Source: Rhodoblastus sp963713695
Lineage (GTDB): Bacteria > Pseudomonadota > Alphaproteobacteria > Rhizobiales > Beijerinckiaceae
NCBI GenBank assembly: GCA_963713695.1
Contig: CAVQMU010000006.1
Coordinates: forward strand, 124,001-188,000
Direction: 5' to 3'
Length of the DNA stretch: 64,000 nucleotides
In this document: piece by piece, positions 52,529 to 61,425 of the stretch
Position numbering within the stretch: the stretch's first letter is position 1
Layout: each line of letters begins with the position of its first letter
Program-made: the position numbers and the translations under genes
The notes under the pieces: generated by a model
What the model saw: only the letters and a program-made list of their open reading frames with translations
Databases searched by the model: none
Told to the model about the DNA's origin: nothing

Positions 52529-52603
52529 ATTATCACACGCGCGATGATTGGTTGCAATCGATGTCGTCGCCGCAAATGGGTTTAAGGCAAGCGGGACTGA
52601 GGA

Positions 52604-53266
52604 ATGACCGAGGAAGCGTCGCTGGAAAGGCAGTTCAAGCGCGGACCGGGCGGCCGCCCGAGCGTCGCCGAGGCGGAGCGGCGTCAACGGGCGTTGCTGG
52701 ACTGCGCGGCGCGGATGTTTCTCGAACAGGGATTCGGCGACGTTTCGATCGAGGAAATCTCACGCCGCTCGGGAGTCGCCAAGCGTTTCATCTATGCGCG
52801 CTACAAGGGCAAGGAGGAGCTGTTCGTCGCCGCCATCGAACAGTTTTTCGCAGGGATGCTGGAAGCGCTGCATGAATTCGAAACGCCGCTGGACGACCCC
52901 GAAGAAGGCCTTGTCCACTATGCGCAGCGGCTGCTCGAGCTGGCTTTGCAGCCGGACGCCCTCGCATTGAATCGGCTATTCCTGACCGCGGCGCCGCGCT
53001 TCCCCGATCTTGCCCGCCTGTTCGTCGAGCGCAATCGCCATCGCAATCTCCAGGGCGTCCGCGACCTGCTGCAAGCCTACGCCGATCGCGGCGCAATAAT
53101 CGTTTCCGACCCGCAAGCGCTGGCGGAAAGCTTTTTCATCCTGATCATCGGCATTCCCCAGCGACTCGCCTTGCTCGGCATGCGCGAATCTCCCGGAGAG
53201 CAGCGGGACCGATTGCGGCGGGCGGTGCAATTGTTTCTCGGTGGGTGCGGTTCCCGCGAAAAATGA
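52604..53266 (+). CDS. TetR/AcrR-family transcriptional regulator
   Basis: A 220-residue regulator. The helix-turn-helix is at about residues 28-75 (LLDCAARMFLEQGFGDVSIE, then RSGVAKRFIYARYKGKEEL). The rest is the helical ligand-binding domain with FLTAAPRFPDLARLFVERN, typical of the AcrR/CerR-like group. It is transcribed away from the HlyD-ABC exporter genes and probably represses them through the palindrome in the gap. Confidence 0.92.
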   Translation: MTEEASLERQFKRGPGGRPSVAEAERRQRALLDCAARMFLEQGFGDVSIEEISRRSGVAKRFIYARYKGKEELFVAAIEQFFAGMLEALHEFETPLDDPEEGLVHYAQRLLELALQPDALALNRLFLTAAPRFPDLARLFVERNRHRNLQGVRDLLQAYADRGAIIVSDPQALAESFFILIIGIPQRLALLGMRESPGEQRDRLRRAVQLFLGGCGSREK

Positions 53267-53270
53267 CGGC

Positions 53271-54209
53271 TCAAGCGCTTTTGGCCTCGGCGTAGAAATC
53301 CACCGTCGCCTTCAACCCGGCCTCGAATGGCGTGGCCTCGCCGCCAAAACGCCGCGCAAATTTCGAACTGTCGACCACATAAGGACGATCGGTCTGGAAG
53401 CGCATTTCAATCAACTCGTAAACTTGCCGGTCGAACAAGCCGAGAAGATGCAGAGCCAGCGTGGGCAAGACGGTGATCCTTGGCGCGACGCCCAACAGGG
53501 CGGCGGCGCTTTGAATATGCGCGCGCAGGGTTTGCGTCGGCGCATTTGGCGCATGCCAGGCCTGCCCGTAGGCGTCATCAGGCGCTTCGACCAGCGCGGC
53601 CAGCGCCCGCGCGAAATCCGGGACATAGGTGAAATCATGCGGATGATCAGGCGAATAGGGGATGAGCGCCGCCTTGCCCTGCGCCAGCCTGAGCACGGCG
53701 AAATTGGACAGCACTGAAGTCTCGACGTCCGGTCCATAAAAATCCGAGGCGCGGACGGCCGCGACTTGCACCCTGCCCGCCTTGTGCGCCTCGATCCAGG
53801 CGCGCGTGATTTCAGCCCTCACCCGCGGCTTGCGGCCAAAATCCGTCAGCGGCATGTCTTCGTCGAGGGCCGCGTTTTGCGGGCCGTACATGTAGAGATT
53901 GTCGGCGAAGATGAAACGCGCGCCATTCTCCGCGCAGACGGCGAGCAGATTGTCCATCGCCCGCGGCCATGCCTCTTGCCAGATACGGGAATCATAGGGA
54001 AAACCGAGACAGCAGATGATCACGCCGCAATCCGCGCAGGCCCGGCGCAGGCTGTCGCGGTCGAGTGTATCAGCGGCGAAGAATTTTGCGCCCGCGACGA
54101 GGTTTTTGGGACTTCGGCGCTGAACGACCCGTACGGCGGCGCCACGTTCCAGCAGGCATTTCGCCGTCTCCCGCCCGACCGCGCCGTAGCCGATGATTGC
54201 GACTTGCAT
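53271..54209 (-). CDS. NAD(P)-dependent epimerase/dehydratase family protein
   Basis: About 312 residues starting MQVAIIGYGAVGRETAKCL, with a Rossmann GxGxxG-like nucleotide site. NLYMYGP holds a Tyr in the usual SDR position, but the classic YxxxK is not clear. PHDFTYVPDFARALAALVEA and DSSKFARRFGGEATPFEAGL match extended (atypical) short-chain dehydrogenases. The substrate is probably a nucleotide sugar or related compound. A start at 54221 is also possible. It converges with the TetR gene, 4 bases between stops. Confidence 0.8.
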   Translation of the reverse strand: MQVAIIGYGAVGRETAKCLLERGAAVRVVQRRSPKNLVAGAKFFAADTLDRDSLRRACADCGVIICCLGFPYDSRIWQEAWPRAMDNLLAVCAENGARFIFADNLYMYGPQNAALDEDMPLTDFGRKPRVRAEITRAWIEAHKAGRVQVAAVRASDFYGPDVETSVLSNFAVLRLAQGKAALIPYSPDHPHDFTYVPDFARALAALVEAPDDAYGQAWHAPNAPTQTLRAHIQSAAALLGVAPRITVLPTLALHLLGLFDRQVYELIEMRFQTDRPYVVDSSKFARRFGGEATPFEAGLKATVDFYAEAKSA

Positions 54210-54305
54210 GCCAACCCCCATCGATCGCCAAACTGCGCTGGAGGCGGAATGTTAATCATAATTACATTGGATTGGTAAGCCGAAGGATGCGCCTGACCGC
54301 CAAAC

Positions 54306-56415
54306 TCAAACAAATTTGAACTGCGCCGACGTCAGGCTCGATGCCTGCACATTGGTCAGTGTGATCGAGTTCTGACGCATCGAGCGAGATCACGGTGTTC
54401 GCGCCGGACTGCGCCATGTGGCTCGGGGCTGAAAGCGCTGCGAAATTGGCGAAATCCGATTTGCTGAACTGCATCTTGTCGGTCGAGCCGAAATTGTTGA
54501 TGTAGTCCACGCCGATCGCCGGGCCGAAGATGAAGGCGTCCGACGTTCCGTAGGCCGAAACGCTGTTCGCTCCCGCCATGTCGAACGTGTCGCTGTTGCC
54601 GGACACCGAGGCTTGCGAGCCGTTCATGTAGATCGTGCCGTTCGATCCCGTTACCGAGTCCCAGTTTCCGCCGGAGCTGTAGAGGCTCACCGCGTCGGCG
54701 GCATTGCCGTCTAGAATGATCTTGTCGCCGCCGCCCGACAGCGAGGTCTGCGCATCGTTGAGATAGACCGTGCCGTTGGAGCCATAGACCCAGCCCCAGT
54801 TTCCGCCGGTGCTGTAGAGGCTGATGGCGTCGTTCGCGCCGGAGATGAAGGCGATGGCGTTGCCGCCGCCTGCAACCGAGGTTTGCGCGCTGTTGAGATA
54901 GATCGATCCGCCGGAGCCATAGACCCAGTCCCAGCTGCCGCCGGTGTTGTAGAGACTCGCCGCATCGCCGGTTCCGCTTGCAAAATCGATCAGGTCTCCG
55001 CCACCCTGCACCGAGACCTGCGCGGAGTTCAGATAGACGTCGCCATTCGAGCCATAGACCCAATCCCAGTTGCCGCCAGTGTTGATGAGGCTTGCCGCAT
55101 TGCCGGAGCCGCCGGTGAAATTGGCCGTGTCGCCGCCTCCCGTCAGCGTCGTCTGCGCGCTGCTGAGGTAGGCGGTTCCATTTGAGCCGGTGACCGAATC
55201 CCAATCGCCGCTCGTATTGTAAAGGCTGACGCTGTTCACGCCTGCGGTGGCCAGATTGATGCTCAGGCCGCCGCCGATTTCCGATCCGCTCAAGGTCGTA
55301 TCGGCCGAACCGATCGCGCTTCCGATCGTTAGCCCGCCTCCCGCCCCTACCACGGCGGCGCCGTTCAGGTTTGGCAAGGCGAATGTCGTCTTGCCGTCGC
55401 CTCCATAAGTCGTTCCCAGCACGCTGAAGAGTGCGGTATTAGACGAAATGTTCAGCAGTTGGCCATCGGCAAGCGCCCAGCCCATCGGGATGAAAGTTCC
55501 GGCGAAGGCCTGGATTTGCCCGATATAGGGGTTAGTCATGACCCCCACCGATCCTCCCCCGCCATTGTTTGAAGGAAAGATTCCCGTCGTCGCGATCAAA
55601 TATTCCATCGCGACGGAAGGCTCGGTATTGGTAAACGACTGAACTGCGGCGCCCGTAAGATTGGGCGCCTGATTGTTGGACAGGCTGACTGTCGGCTGGC
55701 CGATGACGCTGCCGACGGGATCGGCGGCGGAAGCGCCGACGATGGCGCGACCCTGCAAATTCGGCAAGGCGAAGGTCGTGATCCCGTCTCCGCCATAGGT
55801 CGTTCCAATGATTTCATAAAGCAGCTGGTAGTTCGCAATCGACAGCATTTGTCCGTCACAGGCCATGAAGCCCGCGGGACTGAAATTCCCGGCGAATGCG
55901 TCGACGTCGCCGACCAGGTCCAGCGACGCCGCGCCAATTCCGAGGGTGGGCGTGACCCCCGAAACGCAAATCATGTAGGTCACCGCCGTCCCCGGCTGGT
56001 AATTGCTGATGGACTGGCTTTGGCCGCCAAGACTGGCGGGGAGTTCAGACGGCGTCAGCGTCACGCTCGCCGACCCCGCGCCTTGGCCAACTACCAGGGA
56101 GCCGAGGCTTGCGCTGTTTCCGGCGCCGATCATGGTCGCGCCTTGCAGATCGGGCAAAAGGTAGTTCGTAGTCCCATTGCCACCATAGTTTGTGCCGAGC
56201 AGGGAGAAGAGCGCAGTATTCGACGCGATCGAGACCGTCTGGCCGTCGGTAAAATCGGCGCCATCCGGCTGAAAATTGAACGCATAGGTGCAGATTTCAC
56301 CGAGATAGAGGCCCGACGCGGTCCCGGGGTCGCGCGACGGGAAAATGCCGCCGACGATGATGTCCTCTGTCAGGGCCAGAGACGCCTGATAATTCGAGAC
56401 CGGCAATTGCGTCAT
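54306..56415 (-). CDS. secreted repeat protein with three phage-tail-collar domains (frameshifted near 3' end)
   Basis: About 702 residues after correction. Three tail-collar domains (MdpB / microcystin-dependent type) lie at about 35-100, 170-230 and 300-365. The first has SNTALFSLLGTNYGGNGTTN, the second and third NYGG-like TTYGGDGxTTFALPNL cores. Five 45-residue repeats follow (about 395-615). The C-terminal domain runs SDAFIFGPAIGVDYINNFGS to GANTVISLDAS. Removing one base of the TT at 54370-54371 restores SITLTNVQASSLTSAQFKFV, matching the three paralogues. The end resembles type I secretion targets. The start at 56415 has GGAG upstream. Confidence 0.78.
54570..55240 (-). repeat. 135-bp tandem repeat, five units
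   Basis: Each unit encodes 45 residues of the form SLYNTGGxWDWVYGSNGxVY followed by LNSAQTSxxGGGDxIxF and a short GSGN/D linker. The last unit is degenerate (GSQASVSGNSDTF). Confidence 0.85.
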
Positions 56416-56736
56416 GGCGGCAGCTCCGTGGAATAGATCCAAATCGGCAGCCTCGACCAGACTGCGGTGCAAAAGACACTTGGCCGGCGCCTCAAATCGA
56501 AGCTAAACGCCGCATCCGCTCGGCTGCGGACCCCTTTGATTTTCCTAGCCTTCCAGTGCTATTATCGATTATCACGCCAATATCGAAGGCTTGTCAATCA
56601 ACATAGCTCCAAATTACCCGCTGCCCTCATGTTGTTGGACAGCATACCGTTACATAACCTTGCGTAATGCATTGCCGCTGAAACAGTTGAAATTGTTATT
56701 GCGTTTGGACTCTCAAAATTCGCGAAAAGCATTTTT
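56416..56736. other. AT-richer intergenic gap in the repeat-protein cluster
   Basis: This 321-base gap between two repeat-protein genes is clearly AT-richer than its flanks and shows no coding frame with family features. I see no hairpin with a T-tract. It may hold the promoter of the tail-collar gene. Confidence 0.4.
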
Positions 56737-58770
56737 TCATACGAACTTGAACTGCGTCGCGGTCAAGCTCGTCGCGACAACATTGTTCAACGTGAGCTTA
56801 TCCGAGGCGTCGATCAAGATCACACTATTCGCCCCGACTTGCGTCATGTCGCCGGAATTCGACAACGCCGTGAAACTGGCGAAGTCGGACTTGCTGAACT
56901 GCAATGTGTCGGTCGATGCAAAACTGTTGATCGTCTCCAGGCCGATCGCCGGCCCGAACACGAAGGCGTCCGACGTCCCGAAGGCCGAAACCGTGTTGGC
57001 TCCGACCATGTTGATTGTGTCGTTGCCGATGACCGAGGCCTGCGCGCCGTTCATGGCGATCGTTCCGTTCGAGCCGCTGACCGAGTCCCAAACGCCGTTG
57101 TTGGTGTTGTAGAGACTCACGGAGTCAGCGGCATTGCCGTCGAGCGTGATCTTGTCGCCGCCGCCCTGGATCGAGGTCTGCGCATTATCGGAAAGATTGA
57201 TCGCGCCGTTGGAGCCATAGACCCAGCCCCAAACTCCGTCGGACTTGTAGAGGCTCACAGAGTCAGAGCCGCTCGAAAAATAGACGTTGTTGGCGCCGCC
57301 TTGTATCGAGGTCTGCGCGCTGTTGAGATAAACTGTTCCCTTGGAGCCGTAGACCCAGTCCCAGCCGCCGCCACTGTCGATAAGGCTCGCCGCATTGCCC
57401 GAGCCGCTGGTGAAATTGACGGTGTCGCCGCCGCCGGCGACCTCCGTCAGCGCGCTGTTCAGATTGACGGTTCCGTTGGCGGCGTAGACCTGATCCCAGC
57501 TTCCGGCGTTGTAGAGGCTCGCCGCATCGGTCCCCGAGACGAAAGAAATCATATCGCCGCCGCCCTGGATCGAGGTCTGCGCGGAATTCAGATAGACATC
57601 GCCGTTCGAACCATAGATCCAGTCCCAGCTGGCGCCTGAGTTGATGAGGCTCGTTGCGTTGCCGGAGCCGGCGGTGAAATCGACCGTTTCGCCGCCGCCC
57701 GTGACCGTCGTCTGCGCGCTGGTCAACTGGACAGTGCCCCCGGCGCCGAATGCGTTGTCCCATTGGCCGGACGTGGCCGACAGCATTGCAATATCGCCGG
57801 AACCTCCAATAAATTCGATGGAAACATTGCCGCCGATGACAAAGGACCGCGCAGTGTCGAGATAGACTTCGCCGTTGGAAACAATGATCGAATCCGGGTC
57901 CGCGCCAGTGTCTGTCAAATTGGCTGTATTCCCGGAGGCGCTCCCCAGGTTCATCGTATAGCCGCCGCCGTCCAGAGTGACGTTATTGTTCTCGAACGTG
58001 ACATCGACCAGCCCGGCATTCGTCGGATCGGCGCGATAAGCAAAGTTTGTCGGAACGGGAGTTCCGGTCTCGTATGACACTTTGGAAAATGTCGTCGTGC
58101 CGAAATCGGTGGCGATGACCAGCGACGACGCGCCGAAGGTTACGGCCGATACCTTGCTGCCGGGAAGTGCGACGGCATTGCCGATCGCGACTTGCGAAAT
58201 CTCGCCGGCGACTGTCGCGCCAGGCGCCAGAAACGCAAATATGCCGGCGCTTCCACTGCCGAAATCGTAACTTGAACTACTGTTCGGCGTGGCGCTCAGA
58301 ACCACCTCCCCGCCTTCGGCCACGGCATATTCCTCGCCAGGATCGACAACGCTTTCGATCCTTGTAATCGCACCGACGCCTGCGGCGCCGTAAACCGCTC
58401 CGAATCCACCAGCAAATCGATGACAAGGGTGTCCGTGGAGCCTGCGGCGGCGTCTTCGGTGCTGGCGAGGATGGCGGTCGTTCCTCCGCCGCTGCCGGCG
58501 CTGGTGACATCCACGCTGTTGATGGTCAGGGACGTGTCGAATACGACTTCCCAGCCGCCAGCCATATCGAGCGTTCCGAGAACTCGTCAGGGGCGAGAGA
58601 TTATCCTGGCCGGCCGCAATACCACCGGAAATCGGCGTGGTGAGCACAACGTTCGATCCATTGGTGGGTCTGCCGGTTGCGCTGAGCCAGTTCGCCGCCG
58701 TGCTCCACAGATAATCCGTCCCCAATTGATCGCTGACTGCCGTAACCTGCTGGGATGTGCTCGTGCTCAT
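56737..58770 (-). CDS. secreted repeat protein, type-I-secretion-like C-terminus (internal double frameshift)
   Basis: A 677-residue protein. The N-terminus DYLWSTAANWLSATGRPTNG is the start seen in beta-strand-repeat secreted proteins. Between about 58585 and 58390 the written frame gives Arg/His-rich nonsense, while the next frame gives MAGGWEVVFDTSLTINSVDV and TSAGSGGGTTAILASTED, normal for the family. One extra base near 58585 and one missing near 58390 cancel out. Seven repeats (about 56990-57935) follow. The C-terminal DAFVFGPAIGLETINSFAST to LTATQFKFV domain is shared. It has no signal peptide. The receptor or substrate is unknown. Confidence 0.75.
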   Translation of the reverse strand: MSTSTSQQVTAVSDQLGTDYLWSTAANWLSATGRPTNGSNVVLTTPISGGIAAGQDNLSPLTSSRNARYGWRLGSRIRHVPDHQQRGCHQRRQRRRNDRHPRQHRRRRRRLHGHPCHRFAGGFGAVYGAAGVGAITRIESVVDPGEEYAVAEGGEVVLSATPNSSSSYDFGSGSAGIFAFLAPGATVAGEISQVAIGNAVALPGSKVSAVTFGASSLVIATDFGTTTFSKVSYETGTPVPTNFAYRADPTNAGLVDVTFENNNVTLDGGGYTMNLGSASGNTANLTDTGADPDSIIVSNGEVYLDTARSFVIGGNVSIEFIGGSGDIAMLSATSGQWDNAFGAGGTVQLTSAQTTVTGGGETVDFTAGSGNATSLINSGASWDWIYGSNGDVYLNSAQTSIQGGGDMISFVSGTDAASLYNAGSWDQVYAANGTVNLNSALTEVAGGGDTVNFTSGSGNAASLIDSGGGWDWVYGSKGTVYLNSAQTSIQGGANNVYFSSGSDSVSLYKSDGVWGWVYGSNGAINLSDNAQTSIQGGGDKITLDGNAADSVSLYNTNNGVWDSVSGSNGTIAMNGAQASVIGNDTINMVGANTVSAFGTSDAFVFGPAIGLETINSFASTDTLQFSKSDFASFTALSNSGDMTQVGANSVILIDASDKLTLNNVVATSLTATQFKFV
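56990..57935 (-). repeat. 135-bp tandem repeat, seven units
   Basis: These are 44-46-residue units of the same type as in the tail-collar gene. The first two are divergent, and units 3-6 keep WDWVYGS and YLNSAQTSIQGG. The stretch 57121-57365 is almost identical in DNA to 59200-59444 in the next gene. Confidence 0.85.
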
Positions 58771-58815
58771 CTGCGCGCCTCACTTCAACGATAGCCTCGT
58801 GGCATAGGTTTTCGA

Positions 58816-61338
58816 TCAAACAAACTTGAACTCCGACGGGCCAAGATTCGTCATCGTCACGCCGGTCAGGATGACCGTCCCCGATCCTGCGAGCGAAATC
58901 AGCGTATTCGCGCCGTTTTGCGTCATGTCGCCCGAATTCTGGAGCGCCGTGAAACTGGCGAAGTCCGTTTTGCTGAACTGCAATGTGTCGGTCGACGCGA
59001 AATCGTTGATCGTGTCCACGCCGATCGCCGGCGCGAAGATGAAAGCGTCCGACGCGCCGAAGGCCGATACGGTATTCGCGCCAGCCATATTGAACGTATT
59101 GCTGTTGCCGGTGACCGACGCCTGCGCGCCGATCATGTCGATCGTGCCGTTCGTGGCGGCAACCAAGTCCCAGTTGCCGCCGGAGCTGTAGAGGCTCACG
59201 GCGTCGGCGGAATTGCCGTCGAGCGTGATCTTGTCGCCGCCGCCCTGGATCGAGGTCTGCGCATTATCGGAAAGATTGATCTCGCCATTCGAGCCATAGA
59301 CCCAGCCCCAGACGCCGTTGGATTTGTACAGGCTCACAGAGTCAGAGCCGCTCGAAAAATAGACGTTGTTGGCGCCGCCTTGTATCGAGGTCTGCGCGCT
59401 GTTGAGATAGATTGTTCCCTTGGAGCCGTAGACCCAGTCCCAGCCGCTGGAATCGATGAAGCTCGCCGCATTGCCCGAGCCGCTGGTGAAATAGACGGAC
59501 TCGGCGCCGCCCTGGATTGTCGTCAGCGCGCTATTCAGATTGACGGTTCCACTCGTAGCGAAGACCTGGTCCCAGCTCCCCGTGTTGTAGAGGCTCGCCT
59601 GATCGGCCCCAGAGACGAAGGAGATCATGTCGCCGCCGCCCTGTACGGAGGCCTGGGCGCTGTTGAGATAGACAGCGCCGTTCGAGCCGTAGACCCAGTT
59701 CCAGCCGCTGGAATTGATGAAGCTCACCGCATTGCCGGAGCCGCCAGTGAAATTGGCGGTGTAGACGCCGCCCGTCGCCGTGGTCTGCGCGGCGTCCATA
59801 TTGATGACGCCGCTGGGGCCGCTCACCGCGTCCCAGTAATTGGCCGTATTGGAAAGATTGACCGTGGTCGCCGAACCGCCTGCCAGCACGAGCGCATTGC
59901 TGCCGGAGGAGTAGTTTATATCAGGCGAAAGAAACGCCTCGTATGGGTTGGTGACATCGAGGACGCCGAGCTGGGCCTGTGTGAACGCGGACAGCAAGCC
60001 GATCGTCTTGACTTTGGCGCCGTCTGTGACGGTCAATGCTTCCCCGATGGTCCCTGGAGTCACACTGACGACGGAGCTACTGTCGAAGCCATCGAGCCCG
60101 ATAACGCTGCCGCCGCCCAGTCCGGCCAGCGCATTGACTGACGTTACGCCACTTGCAAGGAACAGCGTGTTCCCGCCCTTCAGCGTGATGATTCCCGTGC
60201 CCGCGGCGCTGTTGGTATTGAGGCGTAAAATTGAGTCGACATCGAGAGTGACGCCGCCGGAAAAAGAATTATTTCCGCCAAGAGTCAGCGCGCCGCTTGC
60301 AACGACGAGCGAGAGCGCGCTGGTTCCATCCTCGATCCGGCCATAAAAGACCGTATCGGCTGGATCGTCGACCGTCAGCGTCGCAGACGTCGCGCCATTG
60401 TTGGTGATGACGCCCGAACTCCCTGTGAGATTTGGCAGCGTCGTCGCATTGCCATGGATATCGAGCGTAGCCGTCGTGGTCCCCGGGCCGACCGCGACGC
60501 CGCCCGCCATGGCGCCCACAACTTGCGAGGCGGCGAAGTCGCCAATGATCAGCGTTCCGCCATCGACCGACAAGGCGCTGTCGGCAGCCACTCCACCGTC
60601 GCTGCTTGGATCGAAGAGCACCTCGCCCGTGTCACCAGTCGAACCGAAGTGAAGCGTCGTGCCGGCGCCGCCATTGTCGGTGAAGGGGCCGTTCAACGAC
60701 AGGGTATCTCCCTTCTCCGCCCCGATCGTCGCGCCAGCGCCGGCTTCGATATCTATGGCGTTGCTCAGGGGCCCGCTCACCGATTGCAGGACGGGAGACG
60801 CTCCACCGGCGACAAAGGACACCGCTCCTGTCGATAGCGCGGACATATTGCCGATGGCGAGCGTGCCTCCCAATATTTGCGTGCCGCCGGCATAGGAGTC
60901 GGCATCGCCCAATGTCGTCGTTCCCAACCCCATAATTTGCAAATAGCCACTTCCCGAAATCGTCGCGCCCCCTCCAAAATCAAGGGTGCTTGCGCTGTTT
61001 GCCGTGTCGAGTTGCAGCTCGCCTGTCACGCCGATGGTGATCTGTTGCCCCTCAAAATCCGGGAAGTTTGCGTCGGTAGAGGCAGAAATCTGGCCGTTGA
61101 CAAAATCCAACGCGCCGTCCGAGAAACTGTAACCACCGCCGTTGTCCGGACCATTCAGCGCCATTTGGCTGATGACGATAGTGGCGCCGCCCAGACTGAC
61201 CGCGTTGACAATTCCCGGCGTCGTATCGGTGAAAACCACATCATCGCCGAAATCGCCATCTCCGGGCGCGCCCGTCGGCGTCCAGTTGGTTGAGGTTGTC
61301 CAGTTGCCCGCGCCTCCCTTCCAATTATAAGTGCTCAT
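58816..61338 (-). CDS. secreted repeat protein with passenger-type repeats, type-I-secretion-like C-terminus
   Basis: An intact 840-residue protein and the best reference for the group. The N-terminus MSTYNWKGGAGNWTTSTNWT is followed by about 330 residues of beta-helix-like sequence with two autotransporter-passenger-type repeats, DSYAGGTQILGGTLAIGN and NNSFSGGVTLDVDSILRL. Next come six 45-residue repeats and the terminal DAFIFAPAIGVDTINDFAST to LGPSEFKFV domain. No signal peptide and no outer-membrane beta-barrel are present, so classical autotransport is unlikely. The C-terminus resembles that of type I substrates, although calcium nonapeptides (GGxGxD) are absent. GGGAGAG precedes the start. 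Confidence 0.8.
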   Translation of the reverse strand: MSTYNWKGGAGNWTTSTNWTPTGAPGDGDFGDDVVFTDTTPGIVNAVSLGGATIVISQMALNGPDNGGGYSFSDGALDFVNGQISASTDANFPDFEGQQITIGVTGELQLDTANSASTLDFGGGATISGSGYLQIMGLGTTTLGDADSYAGGTQILGGTLAIGNMSALSTGAVSFVAGGASPVLQSVSGPLSNAIDIEAGAGATIGAEKGDTLSLNGPFTDNGGAGTTLHFGSTGDTGEVLFDPSSDGGVAADSALSVDGGTLIIGDFAASQVVGAMAGGVAVGPGTTTATLDIHGNATTLPNLTGSSGVITNNGATSATLTVDDPADTVFYGRIEDGTSALSLVVASGALTLGGNNSFSGGVTLDVDSILRLNTNSAAGTGIITLKGGNTLFLASGVTSVNALAGLGGGSVIGLDGFDSSSVVSVTPGTIGEALTVTDGAKVKTIGLLSAFTQAQLGVLDVTNPYEAFLSPDINYSSGSNALVLAGGSATTVNLSNTANYWDAVSGPSGVINMDAAQTTATGGVYTANFTGGSGNAVSFINSSGWNWVYGSNGAVYLNSAQASVQGGGDMISFVSGADQASLYNTGSWDQVFATSGTVNLNSALTTIQGGAESVYFTSGSGNAASFIDSSGWDWVYGSKGTIYLNSAQTSIQGGANNVYFSSGSDSVSLYKSNGVWGWVYGSNGEINLSDNAQTSIQGGGDKITLDGNSADAVSLYSSGGNWDLVAATNGTIDMIGAQASVTGNSNTFNMAGANTVSAFGASDAFIFAPAIGVDTINDFASTDTLQFSKTDFASFTALQNSGDMTQNGANTLISLAGSGTVILTGVTMTNLGPSEFKFV
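59075..59870 (-). repeat. 135-bp tandem repeat, six units
   Basis: Units alternate between WxWVYGSNG and WDQVFATSG forms, each with YLNSAQTS or NLNSALTT and a GGGD-type turn. The unit order matches that of the paralogues on both sides, so the whole array was duplicated and did not arise anew. Confidence 0.85.
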
Positions 61339-61425
61339 CGTGGCTCTCCCTAAATATGGACCTGCGATCTCACTTCCAGTTGGGAAGGGAGGCCGGGTTC
61401 GATCCTGGCCGCCAAAAAACCGTCC

